Assembly: GCA_021324825.1 (NCBI GenBank)
Contig: JAJPII010000026.1
Coordinates: forward strand, 29,735 to 93,734
Source: Spartobacteria bacterium
GTDB lineage: Bacteria; Verrucomicrobiota; Verrucomicrobiia; Chthoniobacterales; Chthoniobacteraceae
Direction of reading: 5' to 3'
DNA: 64,000 nt
Positions 1-9,249 of the stretch are shown here, in pieces (positions within the stretch are counted from its first letter, which is position 1; each line of letters begins with the position of its first letter). Made by a program: the position numbers and the translations under genes. The notes under the pieces were generated by a model. The model had not been told where the DNA came from, made no database searches, and worked only from the letters and a program-made list of their open reading frames with translations.

Positions 1-370
1 CTTCATCGAGGTCGTGCTGGCCTATGATGTTGCGGAGGCTGGTGAGCGCGAGTTGATAGACGGCGGAGGCGGCGTTGCTGACGGCGATGACCGATTTCGC
101 GGGATCGACGATGCGGTACCAGAGGACGGCGTTGACTTTGATCGTGACGCTGTCGCGCGTGATGGTCTCCTGCTGCTCGGCGGAGACGGTGGTGATGCGG
201 ATGTCGATGGTGACCGCCCGCTCGATGTTGAGCGGGACGATCCAGTAAAGGCCGGGCCCGCGCATTCCGGCGAAACGGCCCAGGCGGAAGATGACGCCCC
301 GCTGGTATTCCTGCGCGACCCGCAAACCGGTCAGGAAGAGGACGAAGAGGACCGCTAGGATCGGGAACAT
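1..370 (-). CDS. Stomatin-like (slipin, SPFH/band 7) membrane protein, 3' end outside window
   Basis: The reverse strand reads from an ATG at 370 to the window edge without a stop, giving 123 codons of an unfinished protein. It starts with one hydrophobic N-terminal segment (about residues 1-17), then EYQRGVIFRLGRF, GPGLYWIVP, RITTVSAEQQETITRDSVT and VLWYRI, the order typical of the SPFH/band 7 domain of slipins. Family members are membrane-anchored scaffold proteins that oligomerise in membrane microdomains, often beside an NfeD protein; the partner would lie outside the window. The gene is divergent from the large gene starting at 581, with about 210 bp between them for promoters. Family assignment is firm; cellular role is not. 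Confidence 0.85.
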   Translation of the reverse strand, partial: MFPILAVLFVLFLTGLRVAQEYQRGVIFRLGRFAGMRGPGLYWIVPLNIERAVTIDIRITTVSAEQQETITRDSVTIKVNAVLWYRIVDPAKSVIAVSNAASAVYQLALTSLRNIIGQHDLDE

Positions 371-580
371 GGCACGATTTGTAAAGGCGGGCGGCAGTCC
401 GTGTCAATCCGGGGGGCTGTCTCTATTTCGACAATGGTGGCGCGCTTTGGCCATTCCCGCGGGTTGCGCGGCGGCTCGTCTTCACGATTTTCTCTCTTTA
501 GGCGCAACAAAGACGCCGATTATGCGTGTCGAGGCATTGCGCTTGCTGGAGGCGGGAATCTTCTGTTTTCTGTCAGAGCG

Positions 581-3500
581 ATGAGCGATTTGTCCATTCC
601 ACAACGCGAGGCGGGCGTCGGGCTTCCCGCGCCGTCCGCGCCCGGCCACCGGTTGATCCAATACATCAACCTGAAGCTGGCTTCGCTGGGCTGCCCCACC
701 GTGGCGGTGGAGAGCGACGCGGAGTTCCAGCAGATGACCAACGCGCTGCTCGCCCACCAGCGGGAGACGCATCGGCTCCTGGCGAACCATCTCTGCCCGG
801 CGGATAACCGGATACAGACTTTCCTTTACGATTACCTGCAGGACGCGCCGCTCTCCCGGCTCCCGGCCCAGACGCTGGTGCTGGATCGCTACGGCCTGGC
901 GCGCGCGCTGTCGCTGCCGCCTTCCTGCGACCATTTCGCCTCGGATATCATCCACTCTTACCGCGTCAAGCAGGGGGTCTTGCACAACCCAAAAAGCGAC
1001 CGGAGGACGACGCAGGGCATTTTCCACGTCGCCGAAGGCGGCCTGCCCGTGCCGGAGGACAAGATGTGCGTCCCCCTCAAGGCGTTCGCGCGCTTGCTGC
1101 AGCTCGCGCTGAACCCGCCGGCGGAGTTGATGCGCCTCCCCTTCACCGCCGCGCAACAGGCGCAGGCGGAGTGCATGGTTTCGCTCTTGCTGCGGCCCAT
1201 CGTCTGCCCGGAGGTTCCCGGTTTCACCGAACAGAAGTCGATGGAGATACGATTCTTCGCGCCGGGCAGCATGGTGAGCAATCTCGACTTCGTGGAGAGC
1301 ATCTTCGGGAACGCCGGGGACCCGTTCCTGCCGGAGAACGACGCCGGCCTCGACCCGGAGCATTGGACGGGCCATACCGGGTGCGTCATCCTCGCGCCGC
1401 ACCTGGTCAGGGTGAAGAAAAAGGAAATCGGCCTGCCGCATTACGACGCCGCGACCGAACGCCAGCGCCGGGACGGCATGTGCTGGAAGGACGAAGGGGA
1501 GTTCTATAACGGAGGCGGCGCGTTCAAGCTGACCTGCCGCGACCAATCGGGCGTCATCATCACCGTCATCGCGGACAACTACTTCGGCTATTGCAAGAAG
1601 GAGGTCAAAACGCAGATCAGCTATTCCGCGAACCTCATGGGTCTTTGCGAGGAGGAGCACGCGGGCGGCGCGCTCGTTTTCCCATCCTACGATCTGGGGG
1701 AAGAGTTCAGCGGCGAACTGCACGCGCCGAAGCTGGAGCACACTTTCGCGGAGATGTCGGCGCTCTACGGCGAACGGATGGATTTGCGCCCGGAAGGATA
1801 TGGCGTGGACAAAACGTTCCCGGATATCTTCTACGTGCCGGGAAAGGTGAAGTTCGACTTGAACAAACAACGGGTCTCCTGGTCGCATGAGGGAGTGGAA
1901 CGGAGCATCAAGCTCCTCCCGGGACACACGTATGTCCGGCCCTCCGGCTTCAAGGTGCGGATGGAGAAACCGCCCGGCGGACGGGCGTGGCGGCTCGTCG
2001 GCACGGCGGCGGAGGGCACTCTCTGCCACAAGCCGTGCACCGTCTCCGGCGGCGGGAAGTCGGAAATCTCGAAGTCGATCAACGACGCCATCATCCAGGG
2101 GCCGGTCTATGTCGCCGACTTCAAGAAGGACTTCGACCTCGTCGAGGAGCTCATCAACCGCGACTATGCCGGGCGTTTCCGCGACGGCAGGAAGCAGGTC
2201 GAGAGCCGCCCGATCCTCAGTCCCGAGCGGTCGCTGGGTTCGGTCATCCGGCTTCTGACACAGGCGCCAGACGAGTACACGGACGAATACTCCGCGTGGC
2301 TGGAGAGCATCCCCCGTTACATCCGCGAACTGGTCTACGTGGTGAAGCGTTTCTACAAGCCGGGGTGGAGGGACAAATGGCGCGAGCATTTCTCGGTCGA
2401 GATCATCAACGGCGTCCCCGCGCACGAGTTGAAATGCGACAACCGCAAGCTCACAACCAATTTCCTGCGGGTCGGTTACGACCACGACGGCTCCTGGCGG
2501 ACATTCGGCCTGCGAAAGGACTTCAATCCCGCCGCAAAGCTGGCCCTCGAGGATGACATAACCGCTTCGGTCGTCGTGCCCGCCGCCGGCCTGGAAAACA
2601 TCGGCCCCGAGAAGCCGGGCGGCGTTTCGGTGAAGTTCGTCAAGAATTGCGAGTACCGCCTCTTCCAGCGGCCCGACGACGCCATTCATCGCGGCTACGA
2701 CCGGCAGACGGAGGCGGACTTCGCCATGGACGGCAACTTTTTCTCGAACTACGAGCCGCTCACGGTTCAGGACGCCGTCGAACTGCTGGAGGACTCCATC
2801 GGCTTCGATCTCTTCACCGAACCGATGCGGAAACTCATCACGAGCGTGGCGCGGGGAGACGGTTGCTCCTACTTCGTCTCGTCCGCGCAACCGCGGCTCG
2901 TGGGCGGCAAACCGTCCAGGAACCCGCGCTACCTCCAGACGCGCCCGGATTTGTTGAACCCGCGCGACGCCTACCTCGCGGAGATGGGCGCGCGGCTGCG
3001 GCGGCGCATACCGCTCGGCAAGCCGGTGCGGAATCCGGTCAGCGCCGTCCTGCCCGGGCGCCGCAACAACCCGCCCGAGGATGGCGTGCGCCCCATGGCG
3101 GTCTTCAACCCGATCCATTACCTCGAGCTGCCGGAACTCTTCACCGAATTCATTTGCAGCATGACGGGCAAGTCGCCCTCGACCACCGGCGCGGGCTCGG
3201 AGGGCGCCTTGACGAAAGGGCCGTTCAACGCCTTGCCGCCGATCATCGACCTCAACGCCGCGCTCGTCTCCTTCCTGCTGACCGGGCACAACGTCTTCGT
3301 CACCGCCGCCGGCTATGCCGGCCCGCATTTCCGGGTCGACCACGATATCAGCCTCGTCGTCCCGGAAATCTGGTGCCGCATGGCGCCGGCCGAGCGCGAC
3401 CCGCGCTTCCTCATCCGCGAAGGCTACCTCGAAAAATGCGTGGACTTCGACTACCAGGGCCGCAGGATCCTCGCCAGCCGCTTCGGCTACCGCATCACGA

Positions 3501-4027
3501 AGAAATTCGTCATCCGCTATTTCGGCCTCATCTTCCACCATCCCGTCCCCGTCTTCAGCGAGACGATGCTGCGGCCCGAACTGCAAAGCATGGAAATCTT
3601 CGTGGACGGCGTCGACACCATCATCCAGACGCAGAAGCGCGTGGCGCAACTCTACTTCGACGACGGCAGCATCGGGATGGCGTGCCCGCCGCTGAAGGCG
3701 CTCCTGCACATCATGTTGCATGATGAATTTGGGGGCAAAGACCTCTCACACCCCGACATCCGCGCGCTCTTCACGGCGGAAAACATGCTTGCGAGCGACT
3801 GGTACGCCGCGCGGCTCGCCGCCAAGCAGGGGATCGACACCGCCATGTGGGGGCGGCACACCGCCGCGCTGCACGCCTTTTTGGCCAAGTCGAACTACGC
3901 GGATGAAGCCGCGCGCCTCGGCGTCAGCAAGCGCCTTCAAGCCGCCGAGGAGACGTTGCACAAGGTGCGCTCGCCCGAATACCTCGTATGGCTGCGCGGC
4001 ACCCTCGGCGTCCAGCCGTTAAAATAA
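581..4027 (+). CDS. Large PEP carboxykinase-like protein, probably the PPi-dependent type
   Basis: This 1148-residue cytosolic protein has a P-loop-like element VSGGGKSEIS at residues 488-497 and a highly regular block STTGAGSEGALTKGPFNAL near residue 870. Its length and these blocks match my recollection of the pyrophosphate-type PEP carboxykinases of Entamoeba and Propionibacterium, about twice the size of ordinary PEPCK, which interconvert oxaloacetate plus PPi with PEP, phosphate and CO2. I chose the ATG at 581 because the upstream in-frame stretch (from a GTG at 401) is low-complexity and unlike a protein start. Neighbours are unrelated (slipin upstream, aspS downstream). A PPi-type phosphofructokinase at 35890-37098 fits a PPi-using central metabolism. 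The identification is from memory of family motifs; the alternative is an uncharacterised PEPCK-related family. Confidence 0.6.
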   Translation: MSDLSIPQREAGVGLPAPSAPGHRLIQYINLKLASLGCPTVAVESDAEFQQMTNALLAHQRETHRLLANHLCPADNRIQTFLYDYLQDAPLSRLPAQTLVLDRYGLARALSLPPSCDHFASDIIHSYRVKQGVLHNPKSDRRTTQGIFHVAEGGLPVPEDKMCVPLKAFARLLQLALNPPAELMRLPFTAAQQAQAECMVSLLLRPIVCPEVPGFTEQKSMEIRFFAPGSMVSNLDFVESIFGNAGDPFLPENDAGLDPEHWTGHTGCVILAPHLVRVKKKEIGLPHYDAATERQRRDGMCWKDEGEFYNGGGAFKLTCRDQSGVIITVIADNYFGYCKKEVKTQISYSANLMGLCEEEHAGGALVFPSYDLGEEFSGELHAPKLEHTFAEMSALYGERMDLRPEGYGVDKTFPDIFYVPGKVKFDLNKQRVSWSHEGVERSIKLLPGHTYVRPSGFKVRMEKPPGGRAWRLVGTAAEGTLCHKPCTVSGGGKSEISKSINDAIIQGPVYVADFKKDFDLVEELINRDYAGRFRDGRKQVESRPILSPERSLGSVIRLLTQAPDEYTDEYSAWLESIPRYIRELVYVVKRFYKPGWRDKWREHFSVEIINGVPAHELKCDNRKLTTNFLRVGYDHDGSWRTFGLRKDFNPAAKLALEDDITASVVVPAAGLENIGPEKPGGVSVKFVKNCEYRLFQRPDDAIHRGYDRQTEADFAMDGNFFSNYEPLTVQDAVELLEDSIGFDLFTEPMRKLITSVARGDGCSYFVSSAQPRLVGGKPSRNPRYLQTRPDLLNPRDAYLAEMGARLRRRIPLGKPVRNPVSAVLPGRRNNPPEDGVRPMAVFNPIHYLELPELFTEFICSMTGKSPSTTGAGSEGALTKGPFNALPPIIDLNAALVSFLLTGHNVFVTAAGYAGPHFRVDHDISLVVPEIWCRMAPAERDPRFLIREGYLEKCVDFDYQGRRILASRFGYRITKKFVIRYFGLIFHHPVPVFSETMLRPELQSMEIFVDGVDTIIQTQKRVAQLYFDDGSIGMACPPLKALLHIMLHDEFGGKDLSHPDIRALFTAENMLASDWYAARLAAKQGIDTAMWGRHTAALHAFLAKSNYADEAARLGVSKRLQAAEETLHKVRSPEYLVWLRGTLGVQPLK

Positions 4028-4072
4028 GCATTTTCCTGCCCGGTCGTTTGCGAGTACAAGTCTCCTCCCGCC

Positions 4073-5842
4073 ATGTACCGCACCCATGATTGCAACGCCC
4101 TCCGCCCGGCCGATATCGGCAAGACTGTAACGCTTTGCGGCTGGCTGAATTCGCGGCGGGACCACGGCGGGGTCATCTTCATCGACCTGCGCGACCGCGA
4201 AGGTCTGACCCAGGTCGTCTTCCGCCCGGAGGAACACGCGGAGGCCGCCGCCGCGGCGCACGGTTTGCGGGGGGAGGATGTCCTCCAGGTCTCGGGCGTT
4301 GTCGCGGCGCGGTTGCCGGGGACGGAGAACCCGAAGCTGGCCACGGGCGCGATTGAACTGGTGGCGGGCGATCTTACGATCCTGAACAAGGCGGATGTCC
4401 CGCCGTTCCCCATCGACGAGGAGATCGCCAATGAGGATTTGCGGCTGACGTACCGTTTTCTCGATCTGCGCCGTCCCAGGATGGCGCGGAATCTCAAGCT
4501 GCGCCATCGGGTCGTGAAGACTGCGCGCGATTTTCTGGATGAAGCCGGTTACCTGGAGATCGAGACGCCCATCCTTTCCAAGAGCACACCCGAAGGCGCG
4601 CGCGATTTTCTCGTGCCAAGCCGCCTCGCGCCCGGCTTGTTTTACGCGCTGCCGCAGGCGCCGCAGCAATACAAGCAGCTCCTCATGGTCGGCGGCCTCG
4701 AGAAATATTTCCAGATCGCCAAGTGTTTCCGCGACGAGGATTTGCGCGCCGACCGCCAGCCCGAGTTCTCGCAGATAGACATCGAAGCCGCTTTCATAAC
4801 GCCGGAGGATATTTTCTCGCTTATCGAAGGGTTGTTCCGCCGCGTCTTCCAGGCGGCCAGGGGAATCGACCTCCCGACGCCTTTCCCGCGGATGACCTAC
4901 GACGAGGCCATGAACCGCTACGGCAGCGACAAGCCGGATACGCGGTTCGCGATGGAGTTGCGCGACCTGGGCGACGTTTTCGCCGCGAGCGATTTCAAGG
5001 TGTTCAAGGGCGCGCTGGCGGGCGGGGGCGTGGTGAAGGCGATCAACGCGAAGGGATTCGCGGGCGTCACCACGGGCCAGATCGAGGAACTGACCGCGAT
5101 GGCGAAGCTCCACGGGGCGAAGGGCCTCGCCTTCATCAAGGTCGAGAAGGGCGAATGGAAGTCGCCCATCGTCAAATTTTTCAGTGAGCAGGAGAAGCAA
5201 TCGTTGCGCGAACGGCTCGGCATCGAGGAAGGCGATCTCATTCTTTTCGGCGCGGATAAATGGGAGACCGTTTGCAATGTGCTGGGCCGGATCCGGCTGC
5301 GGGTGGCGGAAATCCAGAGGCTGACCGCGGGCATGGAAGCGCTTCATTTCCTGTGGGTGGTTGATTTTCCCCTGCTGGCCTTCAGCGAGGAGGAGAACAA
5401 ATGGAACGCCGTCCACCATCCCTTTACCCGCCCGCTGGCGGAGGACTTGCCGCTGCTGGAGAGGGGCGAGTTTTCCAGGGTGCGCGCGCAGGCGTATGAC
5501 GTGGTGCTGAACGGGGTGGAAGTGGGCGGCGGCAGCATCCGAATCCACGAACAGGCGTTGCAGGCGCGGATGTTCGAAGTCCTCGGCGTCACGCGGGAAC
5601 AACAGCAGACGATGTTCGGCCACTTGCTGCGGGCCTTCAGCTTCGGCGCGCCTCCGCACGGGGGCGTGGCGCTCGGGCTGGACAGGATCATCATGCTCCT
5701 TTGCGGCACGGAAAACATTCGCGACGTCATCGCGTTCCCGAAAAACAACCGGGGCATGGATTTGATGTCCCAATCCCCCAGCGAGGTGGATTTCAAACAG
5801 CTCCGCGAACTGGCTATACAGGTGGTGAAGAAGAACCCATGA
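4073..5842 (+). CDS. aspS: Aspartyl-tRNA synthetase
   Basis: A 589-residue class IIb synthetase that charges tRNA-Asp (possibly also tRNA-Asn). It has the N-terminal OB-fold anticodon domain (TVTLCGWLNSRRDHGG), class II motif 2 FRDEDLRADRQPEF from residue 219, the bacterial GAD insertion in the middle, VHHPFTRP, GGGSIRIHE and motif 3 GVALGLDRI near the C-terminus. Length is exactly that of bacterial AspRS. The ATG at 4073 follows the large PEPCK-like gene by 45 bp. Its stop overlaps the ATG of the next gene (ATGA at 5839), so the two are probably co-translated. Confidence 0.97.
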   Translation: MYRTHDCNALRPADIGKTVTLCGWLNSRRDHGGVIFIDLRDREGLTQVVFRPEEHAEAAAAAHGLRGEDVLQVSGVVAARLPGTENPKLATGAIELVAGDLTILNKADVPPFPIDEEIANEDLRLTYRFLDLRRPRMARNLKLRHRVVKTARDFLDEAGYLEIETPILSKSTPEGARDFLVPSRLAPGLFYALPQAPQQYKQLLMVGGLEKYFQIAKCFRDEDLRADRQPEFSQIDIEAAFITPEDIFSLIEGLFRRVFQAARGIDLPTPFPRMTYDEAMNRYGSDKPDTRFAMELRDLGDVFAASDFKVFKGALAGGGVVKAINAKGFAGVTTGQIEELTAMAKLHGAKGLAFIKVEKGEWKSPIVKFFSEQEKQSLRERLGIEEGDLILFGADKWETVCNVLGRIRLRVAEIQRLTAGMEALHFLWVVDFPLLAFSEEENKWNAVHHPFTRPLAEDLPLLERGEFSRVRAQAYDVVLNGVEVGGGSIRIHEQALQARMFEVLGVTREQQQTMFGHLLRAFSFGAPPHGGVALGLDRIIMLLCGTENIRDVIAFPKNNRGMDLMSQSPSEVDFKQLRELAIQVVKKNP

Positions 5843-6273
5843 AAAAGATAACGCCTTTCCTCTGGTTCGACGGCAAGGCCGAAGAGGCGATGAACTTCTA
5901 CACCTCGATCTTCAAGAACTCGAAGGCGCTCAACGTCAGCTCCCACTCGGTGACCTTCGAGCTGGACGGGCAGGAATTCATCGGCTTGAACGGCGGGCCG
6001 CAGTTTCCGTTCACCGAAGCGGTCTCGTTTTTCATCCGGTGCGAAACCCAGGAGGAGGTGGATGACTTCTGGGAGAAGCTTTCCGAAGGCGGCAAGAAGA
6101 GCCTGTGCGGCTGGCTCAAGGACAAATTCGGCGTCTCCTGGCAGGTCGTACCAATCGTGTTGTTTGAGTTGCTGAACGACCCCGACCCGAATAAATCGGA
6201 GAACGTGATGAACGCGCTTCTTACAATGCAAAAGCTCGATATCGAGGCGTTGAAGCGCGCTCACCAAGGGTAA
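5839..6273 (+). CDS. VOC-superfamily protein (PhnB-like, 3-demethylubiquinone methyltransferase-type fold)
   Basis: A 144-residue protein starting MKKITPFLWFDGKAEEAMNF, with FELDGQEFIGLNGGP, the paired beta-alpha-beta units of the vicinal-oxygen-chelate fold, and the C-terminal MLTMQKLDIEAL seen in the PhnB/glyoxalase-like subgroup. The ATG at 5839 overlaps the aspS stop and its own stop overlaps the next ATG (TAATG at 6271-6275), so it sits in a coupled run of genes. Members of this subgroup are widespread and mostly have no proven substrate, so no reaction is assigned. Confidence 0.85.
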   Translation: MKKITPFLWFDGKAEEAMNFYTSIFKNSKALNVSSHSVTFELDGQEFIGLNGGPQFPFTEAVSFFIRCETQEEVDDFWEKLSEGGKKSLCGWLKDKFGVSWQVVPIVLFELLNDPDPNKSENVMNALLTMQKLDIEALKRAHQG

Positions 6274-8123
6274 TGCATACGACGCAACGGCGGCTCCTGG
6301 TGGGGCTGTTCATTCCGCTTGGGGTGGGGTTGATTTTCATCCTCCCCTGGTTTGTCCCGCAATCCGGGCCGATTGTCTCCGATTCCTATACTTTCGGGTT
6401 CAGCAACGCAGCCGCGGACCTGGGCGTCCTGGCCATGCTGGCCGCGCTCTTTTTCTGGCGCTACAAGGATGGCGGGTGCGCCAATCAACAGGAGGCGTTT
6501 TTCGATCTCCTCGCCGCTCCGCCGCGTCCGAAAACCAACCACAGGCTTTTCTGGCCTGCGACGTTTGCGGTGACGCTTTTCGCCGCGGCGACGGCGGGCG
6601 GGTGGTGGTGGTATCTTCCGAAGGCCTACTTTGGCGAATCGGCCTATTTCCTCACGCGGCTCGACCGGATGCTGATGGGAGAGGCGCCGTATGGCGACTT
6701 CGATTTCGGCTATGGCCCGTGGATGCTCGATGCGCCCTTTTACCTTCATAAACTGGGCGCGGGACGGCTCGGGATCGACACCAGCTACATCCTCTGCCTG
6801 CTGGTTTTCTTTGTGCTCGGCATGCTCGCCCTGGCGGATGTCGTGCGTTCCCTGGCCCTTTCGGAGAAGCTGAAGGCGCTCCTGATCCTCGCATTCGGAG
6901 TGGCCGGCGCGAACATCAGCCTCGGCATCCTCTATACGCCGCTGCGCTACATTCTGCCGCTGTGGGCGGTCATCGTTCACCAGCGCCAGGTCCGCCGGGA
7001 CATCGCGGAGGGCGACACGCTCAGCCTCAGCCAGATCGCCCTCGCTTTCGCCCTGCCCTTCGCGGGCTTCTGCATTTGCCCGGATACCGGGGTGGTGACG
7101 CTTTTCGCGATGGTCGCGGGCTGCCTCTGGTTCTGGCGGACATCGTGGCGCGCGCCGATGCTCGGGGCGCTGGCGGCGGCGGCCTCCGCGGGGATGGTCG
7201 CGCACCTTTACGGCCCCGACTATTTCCGCATGTTCCTTCTCTTCGGGGGCGGCGCCTACAATTTCCCCATCGTCCCCGCGCCGTACATCCTGGTGTTTCT
7301 CGGGTGCGTCTTCTATTTGCTGCCCGATCTGGGAGTCATCGCCCTGGACGAGGAGGGCGCGGAAGCTCCGCTCTTCGCGGCGGTCCTGGTCGCGCTCGGC
7401 TTGTTCATCCCAAGCGCGCTGGGCCGGTGCGACCCGGGGCACGTCTTCGAAAACGGGCTTGGCATCCTCGTGCTCGCGGCGGCGGGCCTGGTCGCCTCCC
7501 CGTCCCCGGCGCGGCGCGGTATTTTCGTATTCGGCGCGATCCTCCTGTTCGGCACGATGGAGGTCGCTTCGTGGAACAACGGCAAGCCAGCCCTGGATTA
7601 TGTCCTCCACCTCCGCAAACAGGCGAGGGAGGGCGGCTTCACCCCGATAGCAAAGACCGGAAAATCGGACATCTTCGACTGGAGCAAACAGACGCCCATC
7701 CCCCAATGGATGCTGGACGGCCTTGCGGGCTACGACAAGGTGGGGCTGCCGCTCGGCGGCGGTGAGGATGTGGATCGCTATCTGAAGATCAGCGGCAAAT
7801 ATGTTTCCGAGTATTTCGTCCCGCCCTACGGGGGGACATTCACGGAACAAAGCCTGCGCCGCAAGCTGCTCAACCTCGACCGGATGGATGTCATCCTCGT
7901 GCCGCGCATCTACTTCAGGCATCTGCAGCCGTTCGACAAGGAGGCCTACGCGAAATCCGCCTGCGCATTGATGCAGGGTCTCTTCCTGTTCCCGGTGCAT
8001 CTGGCCGTCCTCAATGAACCGCTGGAGCCGGAGGCCATCGTCGTGCGGCGGATCGCGCGCGACTTCCTCCCGGTGACGAAGTTCCAGGATTACGTCCTCC
8101 TGCGGCGCAAAACTTCTCCGTGA
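6273..8123 (+). CDS. Polytopic membrane protein, GT-C glycosyltransferase-like
   Basis: A 616-residue integral membrane protein with about ten to twelve hydrophobic segments, the first at residues 8-28. After the third comes an extracytoplasmic loop with MGEAPYGDFDFGYGPWML. An acidic PYxDF...YGP loop at this place is characteristic of lipid-linked-sugar GT-C glycosyltransferases (PMT/DUF2029-like), where the Asp is catalytic. The C-terminal 120 residues are soluble. The start overlaps the previous stop by one base, and its stop overlaps the GTG of rdgB. Transfer of a sugar from a polyprenyl phosphate donor is inferred; acceptor unknown. Confidence 0.6.
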   Translation: MHTTQRRLLVGLFIPLGVGLIFILPWFVPQSGPIVSDSYTFGFSNAAADLGVLAMLAALFFWRYKDGGCANQQEAFFDLLAAPPRPKTNHRLFWPATFAVTLFAAATAGGWWWYLPKAYFGESAYFLTRLDRMLMGEAPYGDFDFGYGPWMLDAPFYLHKLGAGRLGIDTSYILCLLVFFVLGMLALADVVRSLALSEKLKALLILAFGVAGANISLGILYTPLRYILPLWAVIVHQRQVRRDIAEGDTLSLSQIALAFALPFAGFCICPDTGVVTLFAMVAGCLWFWRTSWRAPMLGALAAAASAGMVAHLYGPDYFRMFLLFGGGAYNFPIVPAPYILVFLGCVFYLLPDLGVIALDEEGAEAPLFAAVLVALGLFIPSALGRCDPGHVFENGLGILVLAAAGLVASPSPARRGIFVFGAILLFGTMEVASWNNGKPALDYVLHLRKQAREGGFTPIAKTGKSDIFDWSKQTPIPQWMLDGLAGYDKVGLPLGGGEDVDRYLKISGKYVSEYFVPPYGGTFTEQSLRRKLLNLDRMDVILVPRIYFRHLQPFDKEAYAKSACALMQGLFLFPVHLAVLNEPLEPEAIVVRRIARDFLPVTKFQDYVLLRRKTSP

Positions 8124-8710
8124 CCGCCCTTCTCATCGCCACCCGGAACGGGCGCAAGACAAGGGAATTCCGGGAACTTCTCGGGGACCGCTTTTCCGTG
8201 TCCGATCTCTCGGCGCGCGCGGACATCCCGGAAGCGATCGAGTCCGGGACGACATTCGAGGAGAATGCGGTTCTGAAGGCGCTCGGCGCTTCCCGTTGCG
8301 TCGGAGGGCTGGTATTGGCGGACGATTCCGGCCTGGAGGTCGACGCGCTGGGCGGCGCGCCGGGCGTGTACTCGGCGCGGTACGCCGGGGAAGGGGCGAG
8401 CGACGAGGAGAACCGCCAAAAGCTGCTGGCTGCGCTCGAGCGCACGGGCGCTCGCGGCCCGGCCCGCGCGGCGCGTTTCCGCTGCGTGCTGGCGCTGGCG
8501 AGGGAAGGCGTGGTTTTGGAGACCTTCGCCGGCGCGGTGGAAGGCGTCATAGCAAACCGCGCGAAAGGGGAGGGCGGATTCGGCTACGACCCGGTGTTCA
8601 TCCCGGAGGGACACTGCGGGACATTCGCGGAACTTCCCGCCGAGGTGAAGAACCGCGAGAGCCACCGCGCGCGCGCCCTCGCCAGGGCCGCCGCGCATCT
8701 GCTGGCCTAG
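8120..8710 (+). CDS. rdgB: Non-canonical purine NTP pyrophosphatase, RdgB/HAM1 family
   Basis: A 196-residue enzyme that hydrolyses dITP/XTP to the monophosphate and PPi, keeping deaminated purines out of DNA. The diagnostic stretches are LIATRNGRKTREF (N-terminus), ADDSGLEVDALGGAPGVYSARYAG, EGGFGYDPVFIPEG and KNRESHRARAL. It starts with GTG at 8120, overlapping the TGA of the membrane-protein gene (GTGA). Its last four bases overlap the 3' end of the convergent pseudopilin gene on the other strand. Confidence 0.96.
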   Translation: MTALLIATRNGRKTREFRELLGDRFSVSDLSARADIPEAIESGTTFEENAVLKALGASRCVGGLVLADDSGLEVDALGGAPGVYSARYAGEGASDEENRQKLLAALERTGARGPARAARFRCVLALAREGVVLETFAGAVEGVIANRAKGEGGFGYDPVFIPEGHCGTFAELPAEVKNRESHRARALARAAAHLLA

Positions 8711-9249
8711 GTTCCTCCGGTTTCCTGCTCGATATCTTTCAGGGACTTGGTGCTCCCGTTCATGAAGATAAGGAGGCTGCCGTTTCCGTGCGAGTTCCCC
8801 TTTTCCACGAACCACGGCATGTTCGCCCACCGGTACGGCGTACCCGGCTTGGAATCGAACGGGAAGGCGACATAATCCGCGCGCGGGGCTTGGGGATTAT
8901 CGACCGGGGGATTTCCCATCAAGCGCTGCGTCGTAGGGCAGACCCAGGTATTGCGATCCACCCCCAAGGGAAGAAGCGCTTCAATCCACTGTTCGTCGTG
9001 CGCGGTGCTGTCCGTGGGCGAAGCGGCGATTTGCGGCCAGTGGCCGTACTGCTGGAGGTATGCGCTGGCCCCGACATACAGGTTGCGCATATTTGCCATG
9101 CATGCGGCAGCCTCCGCCCGCGAACGCAATGCGCCCAAGGCGGGCAGAAGCATCACGGCGAGAATGGCGATGACGCACATCACGGTCAGCAACTCCAGCA
9201 GCGTGAAGCCGGCGAACGGATGCGCCGCACGCCTGTCGGGCTGCGTCAC
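8707..9249 (-). CDS. Type II secretion/pilus pseudopilin with prepilin N-terminus
   Basis: A 180-residue protein with a short positive leader and the cleavage motif AG|FTLLELLTVMCVIAILAV, then a long amphipathic helix and a C-terminal domain with two cysteines. This N-terminal form is the prepilin-peptidase substrate found in large numbers in Verrucomicrobia, Planctomycetes and Lentisphaerae. The start is GTG at 9249; the stop (TAG) of the upstream secreted-protein gene overlaps it by one base, so the two form a minus-strand operon. It could be a minor pseudopilin or a stand-alone surface protein; it lies 8 kb or more from the motor genes. Confidence 0.85.
   Translation of the reverse strand: MTQPDRRAAHPFAGFTLLELLTVMCVIAILAVMLLPALGALRSRAEAAACMANMRNLYVGASAYLQQYGHWPQIAASPTDSTAHDEQWIEALLPLGVDRNTWVCPTTQRLMGNPPVDNPQAPRADYVAFPFDSKPGTPYRWANMPWFVEKGNSHGNGSLLIFMNGSTKSLKDIEQETGGT

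Noticed and set aside
401..580. N-terminal extension of the PEPCK-like gene from the GTG at 401
   Set aside because: Low-complexity, Arg/Ser/Gly-rich, no similarity to the family N-terminus; the ATG at 581 is a better start.
482..3721. 1079-residue open frame on the minus strand
   Set aside because: It is antisense to the PEPCK-like gene, Arg/Asp/Glu-rich with no motif, as expected from codon bias in high-GC DNA.
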